Assembly: GCA_048262655.1 (NCBI GenBank)
Contig: JBLXEY010000002.1
Location: forward strand, 496,001-560,000
Direction: 5' to 3'
DNA from: JABMNT01 sp048262655
GTDB lineage: Bacteria; Pseudomonadota; Alphaproteobacteria; Rhodospirillales; Casp-alpha2
DNA: 64,000 bases
Made by a program: the position numbers and the translations under genes. This document shows positions 9,241 to 18,758 of the stretch, in pieces; the stretch's first letter is position 1, and every line of letters begins with the position of its first letter. The notes beneath the pieces were generated by a model. The model worked only from the letters and a program-made list of their open reading frames with translations, was not told the origin of the DNA and did not search any database.

Positions 9241-9288
9241 AAAAAAACGCGCCGTGCCTAGGAAATCCGGGGCTTTCAGCGCGTTTTT
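9241..9288 (-). terminator. Rho-independent terminator downstream of lon
   Basis: A 10-bp stem AAAAACGCGC/GCGCGTTTTT (9243-9252 with 9279-9288) surrounds a 26-base loop that can pair further. The T-rich side follows the stem on both strands, so it could be bidirectional. It starts about 60 bases after the lon stop. Confidence 0.7.
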
Positions 9289-9350
9289 ATGCGAATCGGA
9301 AGGAGCTGAATTAAACGTTGTCCCCAACCGGTGTTTCGGGATTCTCGACC

Positions 9351-11756
9351 TTAATGTGTAATCTGGTCTCCCAATTCGTCGACATCGCCTCCACCAGCTA
9401 AAGGTGCCGCCAAAGGCGTGTCATCAGACCATTCCACCGGCGTCAACTCGCTGACAAGTGCGTGAGACAGAACCTCATCGACAACCGTAACCGGAATAAT
9501 TTCGAGACCTTCTTTCACATTGTCTGGAATATCCTCCAGGTCTTTTTCGTTATCTTTAGGGATCAAAACCGTCTTAATGCCACCGCGCAGTGCAGCCAGA
9601 AGTTTTTCCTTTAGGCCACCGATTGGCAGAACACGCCCACGCAGAGTGACTTCGCCGGTCATCGCGATATCTTTGCGGACCGCGACGTCGGTCAAAACAG
9701 AAACAATCGAGGTAACCATACCGACACCTGCGGACGGCCCATCCTTTGGCGTTGCCCCCTCCGGAACGTGAACGTGAATGTCATTTTTAGTGAAGACGGG
9801 CGGGATAATCCCAAAATCCAGGGCACGGGACTGCACATATGATTTCGCAGCCTGAATGGATTCTGTCATAACTTCACCAAGCTTTCCGGTAATCGTCATT
9901 TTACCTTTGCCCGGCACCATAACCGCTTCAATGTTCAGCAGTTCACCGCCAACTTCTGTCCAAGCCAACCCGGTTGTAATACCAACCATATCTTCAGCTT
10001 CGATCTCACCAAAGCGGTACCGTTTGATACCGGCGAACTTGCCTAGGTTTTCACTGGTAACTTCAATGCTTTTGTCGTCGCTGGTGATAATTTCCTTAAC
10101 GGCTTTACGTGCCAGATTGGCCAATTCGCGCTCAAGGTTACGAACACCGGATTCGCGCGTATAATAACGGATCAAATCCCGCAACCCGGATTCACTAATG
10201 GACCACTCCCCTTCTTTAAGGCCGTGGTTCTTTATCTGTTTAGACACCAGGTGACGATTTGCAATCTCGACTTTTTCGTCTTCCGTATAACCGGACAGTC
10301 GAATGATCTCCATCCGATCCAGCAAAGGCGCTGGCATGTTCATGGTGTTGGCAGTCGTTACAAACATTACGTCTGACAAATCGTAGTCAACTTCGAGATA
10401 ATGGTCGTTAAAGGCGTTGTTTTGCTCGGGGTCCAAAACCTCAAGCAATGCAGAGGCCGGATCACCGCGCCAGTCCTGACCCATTTTATCGACTTCATCC
10501 AACAAAAAGAGAGGATTGGACGACTTGGCTTTTTTCATGCCCTGAACAACTTTTCCAGGCATGGAACCAATGTACGTGCGCCTATGCCCACGAATTTCTG
10601 ATTCGTCGCGCACTCCGCCCAAAGACATACGCACAAAATTACGCCCCGTCGCAGCTGCGATGGACTTTCCCAGCGAAGTCTTGCCGACACCCGGAGGACC
10701 AACCAGACACAAGATGGGTCCTGACACTTTGTTGGTCCGTTGCTGGACAGCCAAATACTCGATGATACGTTCTTTAACTTTTTCCAGACCATAGTGATCC
10801 GCATCAAGAATAGCCTGTGCTTCCATGAGGTTTTTCTTGGTGCGAGACCGTTTTTTCCAGGGAATACCCAGCATCCAGTCGAGGTAATTGCGCACAACCG
10901 TCGCCTCTGCAGACATCGGGCTCATGGACTTCAGTTTCTTCAATTCAGCCAGTGACTTTTCTCGTGCTTCCTTGGAAAGTTTGGTCTTCTTGATTTTCTC
11001 TTCAAGTTCCGCGGTTTCATCTTTACCGTCGTCCGAATCGCCCAACTCCTTCTGAATAGCCTTGAGTTGTTCGTTCAGATAATACTCACGCTGAGTTTTC
11101 TCCATCTGCCGCTTGACGCGGTTGCGGATCTTCTTTTCAACCTGCAGAACATCAATTTCTGATTCCATATACGAATAGACGCGTTCCAGGCGTTCCGTAA
11201 CGGAACCGGCTTCAAGCAGTTCCTGCTTTTCCGAAATTTTGAGCGCCAGGTGCGAAGCGACGGTATCCGCCAGTTTGCTCGCCTCTTCAATCTGATTAAT
11301 GGAAACCAGAACTTCCGGCGGAATTTTTTTGTTGAGCTTAATATATTGCTCAAACTGGGCAACAACGGTTCGCGATAGCGCCTCTAATTCACTTTCTTCC
11401 TGTGGCTCATCCTCAATTAACGCCGCGCTGGCTTCGAAGAACTCTGGATTATCAACAAATTCAGAAATGTTCGCGCGTTGCACGCCCTCAACCAAAACCT
11501 TGACCGTTCCGTCGGGCAGTTTGAGCAGTTGCAGGACCGTTGAGACCGTACCGACATCATAGATATCGCCGGGTTCTGGATCATCCTGCGTCGCATTTTT
11601 TTGCGCTACCAACAAGATCTGCTTATCGTCTTTCATGACATCTTCAAGCGCACGCACAGACTTTTCACGGCCGACAAACAGCGGAACAATCATGTGCGGA
11701 AATACAACAATGTCACGTAAAGGGAGTACGGGGTAGTTATCTATCTGATAAGTCAC
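9351..11756 (-). CDS. lon: ATP-dependent protease Lon (endopeptidase La)
   Basis: Lon is a cytoplasmic hexameric AAA+ serine protease that removes misfolded proteins and selected regulators. The 801 residues show the N-terminal substrate-binding domain (1 to about 200), a coiled-coil linker, and an AAA+ module with Walker A GPPGVGKTSLGKS near residue 355. The C-terminal protease domain has the Ser-Lys dyad S675 (PKDGPSAG) and K716 (GGLKEKL). The start is GTG at 11756; no in-frame ATG fits better. It lies between clpX and the HU gene, an order shared with E. coli. An inverted repeat and a heat-shock-like promoter lie just upstream. Confidence 0.97.
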   Translation of the reverse strand: MTYQIDNYPVLPLRDIVVFPHMIVPLFVGREKSVRALEDVMKDDKQILLVAQKNATQDDPEPGDIYDVGTVSTVLQLLKLPDGTVKVLVEGVQRANISEFVDNPEFFEASAALIEDEPQEESELEALSRTVVAQFEQYIKLNKKIPPEVLVSINQIEEASKLADTVASHLALKISEKQELLEAGSVTERLERVYSYMESEIDVLQVEKKIRNRVKRQMEKTQREYYLNEQLKAIQKELGDSDDGKDETAELEEKIKKTKLSKEAREKSLAELKKLKSMSPMSAEATVVRNYLDWMLGIPWKKRSRTKKNLMEAQAILDADHYGLEKVKERIIEYLAVQQRTNKVSGPILCLVGPPGVGKTSLGKSIAAATGRNFVRMSLGGVRDESEIRGHRRTYIGSMPGKVVQGMKKAKSSNPLFLLDEVDKMGQDWRGDPASALLEVLDPEQNNAFNDHYLEVDYDLSDVMFVTTANTMNMPAPLLDRMEIIRLSGYTEDEKVEIANRHLVSKQIKNHGLKEGEWSISESGLRDLIRYYTRESGVRNLERELANLARKAVKEIITSDDKSIEVTSENLGKFAGIKRYRFGEIEAEDMVGITTGLAWTEVGGELLNIEAVMVPGKGKMTITGKLGEVMTESIQAAKSYVQSRALDFGIIPPVFTKNDIHVHVPEGATPKDGPSAGVGMVTSIVSVLTDVAVRKDIAMTGEVTLRGRVLPIGGLKEKLLAALRGGIKTVLIPKDNEKDLEDIPDNVKEGLEIIPVTVVDEVLSHALVSELTPVEWSDDTPLAAPLAGGGDVDELGDQITH

Positions 11757-11807
11757 AGATTTTTGACCTTTTTTTTGAAAATGAGTTGTTCAATCGATAA
11801 ACACAGT

Positions 11808-11826
11808 TAAACGAAACGTTCGTTTA
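11808..11826. promoter_or_regulatory. Perfect 19-bp inverted repeat upstream of lon
   Basis: TAAACGAA and TTCGTTTA arms flank ACG, giving an 8-bp perfect inverted repeat 52-70 bases before the lon start codon. It could be an operator or form a leader hairpin. No known regulator motif is recognised. Confidence 0.5.
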
Positions 11827-11828
11827 GT

Positions 11829-11857
11829 AAATGGGATGCGAAATCCCGACGTGCAAC
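11829..11857 (-). promoter_or_regulatory. Candidate heat-shock (RpoH-like) promoter for lon
   Basis: On the minus strand GTTGCAC (11851-11857) is followed after 14 bases by TCCCATTT (11829-11836). The latter matches 7 of 8 positions of the RpoH -10 element CCCCATNT; the -35 match is weaker (TTG plus one). lon is RpoH-dependent in many proteobacteria, so this is plausible but unproven. Confidence 0.4.
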
Positions 11858-11878
11858 CCTCCAATCAAATGAAAATGA

Positions 11879-13147
11879 TCAGGCGCTGGTTTCGACCTCT
11901 TCAGCGCGCTCGGCGTAAATATAAAGAGGATTTCCGCCATCTTCCGCAACTTCACGGTTGATGACAATTTCCTCAACACCATCAATGCCGGGCAAATCAT
12001 ACATCGTATCCAATAAGATGTTTTCCATGATTGAGCGCAAACCCCGTGCACCGGTTTTGCGCTCGACAGCCTTTTTGGCAATGGCTTCGAGAGCCCCTTC
12101 CGAGAAACCGAGTTTGACATCTTCCATTTCAAACAGTCGCTGATATTGCTTAACGAGCGCATTCTTTGGCTCTGTAAGGATTTCAATCAAAGCCGATTCA
12201 TCAAGATCTTCCAAGGTTGCCAGAACAGGAAGACGACCAACAAACTCCGGAATCAAACCAAACTTCAACAGATCCTCAGGCTCGAGGTCGCGCAAAATTT
12301 CGCCCGTTTGCCGCTCGTCCTCGGATTCCACATCGGCACCGAAACCGATTGACGATCCCTTGCCGCGCGATGAAATGATTTTATCAAGTCCGGCAAAGGC
12401 GCCGCCACAGATAAACAGGATATTCGTCGTATCAACTTGCAAAAACTCTTGCTGCGGATGCTTGCGGCCCCCTTGCGGAGGAACACTTGCGACGGTGCCT
12501 TCCATAATTTTCAACAGTGCTTGCTGAACCCCTTCGCCAGAGACGTCACGGGTTATGGATGGGTTATCAGATTTGCGGGAGATTTTATCGACTTCGTCAA
12601 TATAGACGATCCCGCGCTGCGCCCGCTCAACATTGTAATCAGCAGACTGGAGCAACTTCAGAATAATATTTTCGACATCTTCACCAACATATCCGGCTTC
12701 TGTCAGTGTCGTCGCATCAGCCATTGTGAACGGCACATCCAAGATACGAGCCAATGTTTGAGCCAACAACGTCTTGCCACACCCGGTTGGCCCAACAAGA
12801 AGAATGTTCGATTTTGCGAGCTCAACGTCACTGCCCTTACCACCGCTATGATTGAGGCGCTTGTAATGATTGTGTACAGCCACAGACAAAACCCGTTTCG
12901 CCTGATATTGACCAATCACATAGTCATCGAGGACGCCGCAAATATCACCGGGAGTCGGCACACCATCACCAGACTTCACAAGGCTGGTTTTGTGCTCTTC
13001 ACGAATAATGTCCATGCACAGTTCAACGCATTCGTCACAAATAAATACCGTCGGTCCGGCAATAAGTTTGCGAACCTCATGCTGACTTTTTCCGCAGAAC
13101 GAGCAGTATAAGGTGTTTTTTGAATCTCCACTGGAAGATTTGCTCAT
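11879..13147 (-). CDS. clpX: ATP-dependent Clp protease ATP-binding subunit ClpX
   Basis: ClpX is the AAA+ unfoldase that feeds ssrA-tagged and other substrates to ClpP. The 422-residue protein has the N-terminal zinc-binding domain with C15, C18, C37 and C40, a Walker A GPTGCGKTLLAQ near residue 120, Walker B VYIDEVDK, and the ClpP-docking IGF-type loop region (SIGFG) in the middle. It follows clpP by 191 bases and precedes lon by 122 bases, all on the minus strand. Confidence 0.97.
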   Translation of the reverse strand: MSKSSSGDSKNTLYCSFCGKSQHEVRKLIAGPTVFICDECVELCMDIIREEHKTSLVKSGDGVPTPGDICGVLDDYVIGQYQAKRVLSVAVHNHYKRLNHSGGKGSDVELAKSNILLVGPTGCGKTLLAQTLARILDVPFTMADATTLTEAGYVGEDVENIILKLLQSADYNVERAQRGIVYIDEVDKISRKSDNPSITRDVSGEGVQQALLKIMEGTVASVPPQGGRKHPQQEFLQVDTTNILFICGGAFAGLDKIISSRGKGSSIGFGADVESEDERQTGEILRDLEPEDLLKFGLIPEFVGRLPVLATLEDLDESALIEILTEPKNALVKQYQRLFEMEDVKLGFSEGALEAIAKKAVERKTGARGLRSIMENILLDTMYDLPGIDGVEEIVINREVAEDGGNPLYIYAERAEEVETSA

Positions 13148-13312
13148 GGATACTCCATTAGATAAATCGTACTGATTTTGTCATATTACCCGCTAGATAC
13201 GGGAACAAACAATGCAAAACAGGCAAACACGATAACTTAAGACCCGCCTCCCCCAACAGCAACCGCTAAGTCGATGAGAATTAAGTTGTTTTTTCAAGCC
13301 ACCAGGATTTAC

Positions 13313-13340
13313 AAAAAACTTGAGCGATCGCTGCAAGTTT
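13313..13340 (-). terminator. Terminator overlapping the 3' end of clpP
   Basis: On the minus strand AAACTTG and CAAGTTT arms enclose the palindrome AGCGATCGCT, giving an almost continuous stem that ends in a run of T residues. The stem overlaps the clpP stop codon (13339-13341). It would separate clpP from clpX transcription. Confidence 0.6.
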
Positions 13341-13992
13341 AGTCTTTTGGCTTGGTTTCCGACGAATCATCGCCTTCTTGAGCTGGACGTGCTGCAACAA
13401 CTTCATCAATCAGGCCGAACTCTTTGGCTTCGTCAGCGCTCAAATAACTATCACGGTCCAGAGCTTTCTCAATCTCGTCCAGAGACTTCGACGTGTGTTC
13501 GACGTAGATTTGATTAAGGCGCTCGCGAATTTTAAGGATCTCGCGCGCCTGAATTTCAATATCAGAAGCCTGACCTTGGGCACCACCAGAGGGCTGATGA
13601 ACCATTACACGAGAGTTTGGCAGCGCATAGCGCTTACCTGCCGTCCCAGCGCACAACAGCAAAGACCCCATAGAAGCAGCCTGACCAATGCAAACGGTAG
13701 AAACGTCAGGCCGGATATACCGCATGGTGTCATATATTGCCAAGCCGGAGGTAACGACACCACCTGGCGAGTTGATATAAAACGAGATATCTTTTGATGG
13801 GTTTTCAGATTCCAGGAACAATAGCTGTGCGCAAATCAAACTGGAAACGGCATCATTAACACCACCCGTCAAAAAGATAATCCGCTCTTTAAGCAGGCGT
13901 GAATAGATATCATATGACCGCTCGCCCCGATTGGTTGTTTCGACAACCATGGGAACGAGATTGTTCATGTATATGTCTGCGGGGTTGTTCAT
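13339..13992 (-). CDS. clpP: ATP-dependent Clp protease proteolytic subunit ClpP
   Basis: ClpP is the tetradecameric serine protease partnered by ClpX and ClpA. In the 217-residue protein the catalytic triad is S107 (GQAASMGS), H132 (MVHQPSGG) and D181. Two start codons are possible, M1 and M9 (MNNLVPMVV). The annotated one begins MNNPADIY, and a short propeptide is normally removed. The C-terminal tail after residue 200 is polar. It sits between tig and clpX, the standard tig-clpP-clpX order; ClpA lies about 28 kb away in this window. Confidence 0.97.
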   Translation of the reverse strand: MNNPADIYMNNLVPMVVETTNRGERSYDIYSRLLKERIIFLTGGVNDAVSSLICAQLLFLESENPSKDISFYINSPGGVVTSGLAIYDTMRYIRPDVSTVCIGQAASMGSLLLCAGTAGKRYALPNSRVMVHQPSGGAQGQASDIEIQAREILKIRERLNQIYVEHTSKSLDEIEKALDRDSYLSADEAKEFGLIDEVVAARPAQEGDDSSETKPKD

Positions 13993-14047
13993 GAACCGGG
14001 TATCCTTCTATTACGCTTGCTATGCGCCACCCTATGGTGACGCGGAT

Positions 14048-15514
14048 TTAATCTTTTTTCTCAGCTTTCTTAGCCGGGGCTTTCTTTTTCTTCGCTGCCG
14101 GCTTTTTTTCGTCTGAAGCATCCGCTTTCTTGGCAGCAGCCTTCTTCTTGGCCGGTTTCTTTTTCGCTTTTGTTTTCGCTTCAGCGGCTTCGTTATCAGC
14201 CTCCAAAGCTTTCATCATTTCGTCAACACTAACGGACTTATCCGTTACTTTTGCCAGTTCAATAATGAAATCAACAACCTTCTCTTCATAGAGTGGGGCT
14301 GTGATTTGCTGCATCGCTTCAGGGTTTTTCTGGTAGAATTCCATAACGGCCTGTTCTTGCCCCTGATATTGACGCGCTTGCTCCATGATGGCCCGTGTTA
14401 CGTCATCCTGACTAACCTGAATGTTATTCAGGCGGCCAATTTCAGATAACAGCAAACCTAGACTTACGCGACGCTCAGCGATTTCTTTAAATTCCGCGCG
14501 CTGCTCTTCTTCCGTTAGATCTTCATCCTCATCTGCTTCGCCAGCTTTCTTCTGCTCTTCATATTGACTCCATATGGAGTCAAATTCCGCTTCTGCAAGC
14601 TTTTGAGGGATCTCAAAATCACACATGTCCGTAAGCGCGTCGAGCAGATGGCGCTTCGTCCGCATCCGCGACATATTCTTAAGCTCACGCCCCTGCTCTT
14701 CGGTGATGGTTTCCTTGAGCTGCTCCAGACTTTCTAGGCCCAGTTTCTTGGCCAGTTCGTCATCGATCTCTGCCGGGGTTGCTTCCTTGACCTCTTTAAC
14801 GGCAACTTTAAAGAGAGCCGCTTTACCGGCCAGCTCAGCTGCCCCGTATTCCGCTGGGAAATCGACGTTGACTTCAACGTCATCACCGGCGTTAACACCG
14901 ATCAATTGGTCTTCAAAGCCAGGAATAAAGCTGTTTGAACCCAACTCCAGTTCATAGGCATCTGCTTTTCCACCCGGGAACTCTTCGCCATCAACGCTGC
15001 CGACAAAATCAATTACCAAAACATCGCCGGACTTACTTTTGCGCTTTTTCTTAAGCGGAGCAGATGTTTTGTTGCTGGCCGCAATATTTTCGAGGGCCGA
15101 CTGAACTTCTTTTTCATCCGGAGTTGGCACCAAGCGCTCTAGTTTGATTTTTGAAAAATCAACGGGCTTGATTTCAGGAAGACATTCAACCTTGATCACA
15201 TACTCAAGGTCCTTTCCTTCATCGAAAGAGGTGATTTCGATTTCGGGCTGCATTGCAGGACGAATATCTTTTTCGGCCAATGCTTGCTGGGAAGAATCTC
15301 CAACCGCTTTTTCCAGGATCTCGCCCATGACGGAGGGACCATAACGCTTTCGAAGCATGGAAACAGGAACCTTGCCGGGGCGGAAGCCAGGCAATGAAGC
15401 TGTCTGCGCAATCTCCTTTAAACGGTGACTGATCTTTTCTTCAATTTCGCTCGCGGGCAAGCTGACTGAATACTCGCGGCTCAACCCTTCGGATTTTGTC
15501 TCTGAAACCTGCAT
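14048..15514 (-). CDS. tig: Trigger factor with lysine/alanine-rich C-terminal tail
   Basis: Trigger factor is the ribosome-bound chaperone and prolyl isomerase at the nascent-chain exit tunnel. The protein has the ribosome-docking loop GFRPGKVP (43-50), the FKBP-type domain around residues 150-240, and the helical chaperone body to about residue 440. At 488 residues it is longer than the usual 430-450. The extra part, about residues 444-488, is almost entirely Lys, Ala and Pro with a few acidic residues, resembling histone-H1-like tails. It lies upstream of clpP by 55 bases. Confidence 0.95.
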   Translation of the reverse strand: MQVSETKSEGLSREYSVSLPASEIEEKISHRLKEIAQTASLPGFRPGKVPVSMLRKRYGPSVMGEILEKAVGDSSQQALAEKDIRPAMQPEIEITSFDEGKDLEYVIKVECLPEIKPVDFSKIKLERLVPTPDEKEVQSALENIAASNKTSAPLKKKRKSKSGDVLVIDFVGSVDGEEFPGGKADAYELELGSNSFIPGFEDQLIGVNAGDDVEVNVDFPAEYGAAELAGKAALFKVAVKEVKEATPAEIDDELAKKLGLESLEQLKETITEEQGRELKNMSRMRTKRHLLDALTDMCDFEIPQKLAEAEFDSIWSQYEEQKKAGEADEDEDLTEEEQRAEFKEIAERRVSLGLLLSEIGRLNNIQVSQDDVTRAIMEQARQYQGQEQAVMEFYQKNPEAMQQITAPLYEEKVVDFIIELAKVTDKSVSVDEMMKALEADNEAAEAKTKAKKKPAKKKAAAKKADASDEKKPAAKKKKAPAKKAEKKD

Positions 15515-15619
15515 GGAAATCCCAACCGGAATAGCTATGGATAACCCAATTTAACGGATTACCCGGAGTTAAAAAAAATTCTCTACATGAACTCTGTTAA
15601 ACAATAACAAAGCTGAAAC

Positions 15620-15704
15620 TGGTGCGGGTGAGAGGACTTGAACCTCCACTTCATAAGAAACAGGTACCTAAAACCTGCGCGTCTACCAATTTCGCCACAC
15701 CCGC
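15620..15704 (-). tRNA. tRNA-Leu (anticodon UAG)
   Basis: An 85-base class II tRNA on the minus strand. The acceptor stem is GCGGGTG with CACCCGC, the discriminator is A and CCA is encoded at 15620-15622. The anticodon stem is CAGGT/ACCTG with loop TTTAGGT (anticodon TAG), and a variable arm is present before GGTTCAAGTCC. It decodes CUN leucine codons. It lies immediately upstream of tig. Confidence 0.95.
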
Positions 15705-15823
15705 AATGTGCAAGTGCTCTATATGAGCACCCAAGCGCACGCGAACATATACAAAATACCCCCACTGTCAATTACCGGGTTGGTACTTTTAAAATTCCTT
15801 GGATGTTATGGATTCTGGGAGCT

Positions 15824-17251
15824 CTAGCCTTTGAGGATGTTTTTCAATGACGACGATGTTTTTATGCGTCTGGCCCCCGAATAAGCTTCGTGATTATCTT
15901 CAATGCGATCCAAGTTATACAGATAGTTAATCATCATCCCGGCCGACTGTTTGAGACCGTTCGCAGAGGTGTCGCCCATCCAGTTCAAACGTTCCATAAT
16001 TGCACCGTTCGACAAATGAAAATGTGCGACCGGGTCGCGGGCACGATCATCTTTGACCTTCGCCTTCATCAAATATAGCGCGGCCAGCCTCTGCAATGGC
16101 CCCTGCAAGGCCTGACACAGCTTCTCATCCTGACACCAAGCATCATCTTCAAGCGCCTTTTTAAGTGCCCCCTTGGCTCCGCCAGAGCGGCCCATAGCCA
16201 AACTCAATGCCTTTCTTTCTGACGGTTTAAGCAAGTTAGCCTGCCCCTCGGAAAGCACTTCGTCCAACCATTTTCGAAACCCCGGGATGGGTGATAATGT
16301 TGAAAAGGTCTTCAGATTTTTAAACTCTGACGCCAGCTTGGCGACCACACCTTTAATTAGAAAATTACCAAAGCTAATGCCGGCCAGTCCCTTTTGGGCA
16401 TTTGAAATGGAATAAAAAATTGCCGTATCGGCATTGGCGGGATCAATGACAGGAGCATCTTCATCTAACAGATTTTGAACGTTACCGGCAATTCCATTGA
16501 CCAGCGCAACTTCAACAAAAATCAGCGGCTCGTCAGGCATTCTGGGATGGAAGTAGGCAAAACATCTGCGATCCGAATCCAGACGGTTTTTCAAATCATC
16601 CCAGCTGGCAATCGCATGAACTGCCTCATAGGCGATAAGCTTTTCAAGGAGAGCCGCGGAAGATGTCTCCCATTCAATTGTTCGTAATTCCAAAAAACCA
16701 ACGTCAAACCAAGACGTCAGCAAATTTTTCAGATCATTATCCAACCCCTTAAGTTCAGGGTTTTTGCGCACAAGTGGTAATAAGTCAGCGCGCATATCAA
16801 CTAAAAACTTAACGCCCTCAGGCAGCGCATTAAATTGGGTCAACAGTTTGACACGCGGCGCGACCAGGGATTTTCTTAATTTCTCTTCGGCTTTGGATCT
16901 GGATACGGGGTCATCAGCTTGCCGCAGCGCCTCGACAGCCGCATTCACGGCATCCTGATCCGCGTCAAATTCTCTTGCCATTAAACTCAGGAAGCGTTCG
17001 CGGCCAGTCCCATCCAAAGCCAGATAGACATGACCCAATGCAGCGGCTCGGGATCGCGCAGAGACCTCTCCTCCCTTGCTTTCCAGACACTCAAGCATTT
17101 GAGCACGGATTCGTTCCAGGTCGTCCTCAGGTAAATCCGGTCGATCACTCGCTACCGAGGCGTCATAGGAAGCCCCCGCGATTGCCTGCCAGCCACTTTT
17201 CAGGTTGTTAAGTGTTCGATCCAGAAAACTGCTTGTTGCATGAGTGTTCAT
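15824..17251 (-). CDS. Malonyl-CoA decarboxylase
   Basis: The enzyme converts malonyl-CoA to acetyl-CoA and CO2, allowing malonate use or lowering malonyl-CoA when fatty-acid synthesis is not needed. The 475 residues show the family layout: an N-terminal helical oligomerisation region (about 1-190) and a C-terminal acetyltransferase-like catalytic domain. The latter carries conserved segments AIFYSISNAQKGLAGISFGN and HFHLSNGAIMERLNWMGD, which hold the Ser and His implicated in catalysis. It follows the nnr gene by 31 bases on the same strand, suggesting an operon. Identification is from motif recall; no CoA ligase for malonate is adjacent. Confidence 0.9.
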   Translation of the reverse strand: MNTHATSSFLDRTLNNLKSGWQAIAGASYDASVASDRPDLPEDDLERIRAQMLECLESKGGEVSARSRAAALGHVYLALDGTGRERFLSLMAREFDADQDAVNAAVEALRQADDPVSRSKAEEKLRKSLVAPRVKLLTQFNALPEGVKFLVDMRADLLPLVRKNPELKGLDNDLKNLLTSWFDVGFLELRTIEWETSSAALLEKLIAYEAVHAIASWDDLKNRLDSDRRCFAYFHPRMPDEPLIFVEVALVNGIAGNVQNLLDEDAPVIDPANADTAIFYSISNAQKGLAGISFGNFLIKGVVAKLASEFKNLKTFSTLSPIPGFRKWLDEVLSEGQANLLKPSERKALSLAMGRSGGAKGALKKALEDDAWCQDEKLCQALQGPLQRLAALYLMKAKVKDDRARDPVAHFHLSNGAIMERLNWMGDTSANGLKQSAGMMINYLYNLDRIEDNHEAYSGARRIKTSSSLKNILKG

Positions 17252-17282
17252 AATTAAAAGATCGTCCAGTTTACCATAGAAT

Positions 17283-18758
17283 TCAAGACCAAGCCGATGA
17301 AGTATTTATGATCATTTGCAACAGATCAGGGATCAAATCTGGAATGTCTTCGGCAATTAGACCAGGCCCGAACTGTTCAGCTGCCTTGCCGTGCATCCAA
17401 GCGCCGGCACATGCCGCGTCTATAGGTTGCATTCCCTGCGCCATTAGACCTGCGATCAGTCCGGACAAGACATCTCCCGATCCGGCCGTTGCCAAATAAG
17501 GAGTGCCGGTCGCATTAATGACCGTTTTCAGAGTGTTGTCGGCAATGACGGTATCTGGCCCTTTTAAAAGAACCGTCGCCCCCGCCTGCGTGGCGGCTCG
17601 TGATACCTTGCTTAATTTGTCGCCAGTCTCATTAAACAGCCGCGCAAATTCGCCTTCATGCGGCGTCAGAACACACTCCCTATGCAAATTTGCGACAAGG
17701 GCCTCAGGGTTACCGGCAAACGCGCTGAGCCCATCGGCATCCAAAACCATGGGCTTTCGCGTTGCCAGAGCCTCAAGGACCCATTCCCGTGTGTGTTCAC
17801 TGCGCCCCAATCCGGGTCCGGCAAGAACACAATTTATCCTTGGGTCTGCCAGCAACGCCTGGAAGTCAGCACTGGAGTCTGCCGGCTTTACCATAAGCCC
17901 CGGTCGATGAGAGGCATAAACCGACCATACGTTAGAAGGTGCCGCCACGGTAACCATGCCCGCACCGATGCGTCGCGAGGCATCTGATGCCAACAACGCC
18001 GCCCCGGTCATTTCATCACCGCCAGCGATGACCAGGTGACCCCGCGCAAACTTGTGGGCGTTGCGTTTGGGTTTCGGGAAGTTCTGCTGCCACAACTCCG
18101 GATCATTAACATATATTTTGGTGCCTACAGCACTTAATGCACCAACATCGATCCCGATATCACGAACAACGCATTCCCCCACATGATCAAGCCCCGGCAT
18201 CAAATAATGACCTGGCTTGGCGCGAAAAAAAGTAACCGTCAAAGCGGCATGAAATGCCGCGCCTCTTATAAAGCCATTATTCCCATCGATGCCGCTTGGA
18301 ATATCAATGGCCACAACTTCGAGTGAACGTTCATTTACTGTCTCAATAAATTGACGCGCCGATCCTTCAATATTTCGACTCAAACCTGCGCCAAACAGAG
18401 CGTCGACAACAAGTGGATCGCCCGAGAGGCCGCTTGGAGACAACGGTTCCACTGGCCCTGTCCACAAATCCGCCGCAAGGGTCGCATCACCGGTCAATGC
18501 ATGATGCTCTCCCAGCACCATGACCCGTACTGGCCATCCTGAGGCTTCCAGCAATCTGGCGACAACAAAACCATCCCCGCCGTTATTGCCCGGTCCACAG
18601 CAAACAACGGTTTCCCTGGGCTGCCATCTCCTGATGATTTCCCTGACAACTGCTGCGCCAGCGTTTTCCATAAGAGTTATGCCGGGCGTCCCATGGGCAA
18701 TAGCATAGGCGTCCACCTGATACATATCTGCTGTTGTTATGAGTTGGCATTGGGTCAT
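17283..18758 (-). CDS. nnr: Bifunctional NAD(P)H-hydrate epimerase / ADP-dependent dehydratase
   Basis: This metabolite-repair enzyme restores damaged NADHX and NADPHX. The N-terminal YjeF_N domain (about 1-210) epimerises the hydrate and has CGPGNNGGDGFVVARLL near residue 52. The C-terminal ribokinase-like domain (about 220-491) dehydrates it using ADP and has GPGLGRS, HEGEFARLF and TAGSGDVLSGLIAG. The chosen start is the ATG at 18758, giving 491 residues and beginning MTQCQLITTADMYQVD as the family does. A GTG at 18782 adds eight residues and cannot be excluded. Confidence 0.92.
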   Translation of the reverse strand: MTQCQLITTADMYQVDAYAIAHGTPGITLMENAGAAVVREIIRRWQPRETVVCCGPGNNGGDGFVVARLLEASGWPVRVMVLGEHHALTGDATLAADLWTGPVEPLSPSGLSGDPLVVDALFGAGLSRNIEGSARQFIETVNERSLEVVAIDIPSGIDGNNGFIRGAAFHAALTVTFFRAKPGHYLMPGLDHVGECVVRDIGIDVGALSAVGTKIYVNDPELWQQNFPKPKRNAHKFARGHLVIAGGDEMTGAALLASDASRRIGAGMVTVAAPSNVWSVYASHRPGLMVKPADSSADFQALLADPRINCVLAGPGLGRSEHTREWVLEALATRKPMVLDADGLSAFAGNPEALVANLHRECVLTPHEGEFARLFNETGDKLSKVSRAATQAGATVLLKGPDTVIADNTLKTVINATGTPYLATAGSGDVLSGLIAGLMAQGMQPIDAACAGAWMHGKAAEQFGPGLIAEDIPDLIPDLLQMIINTSSAWS

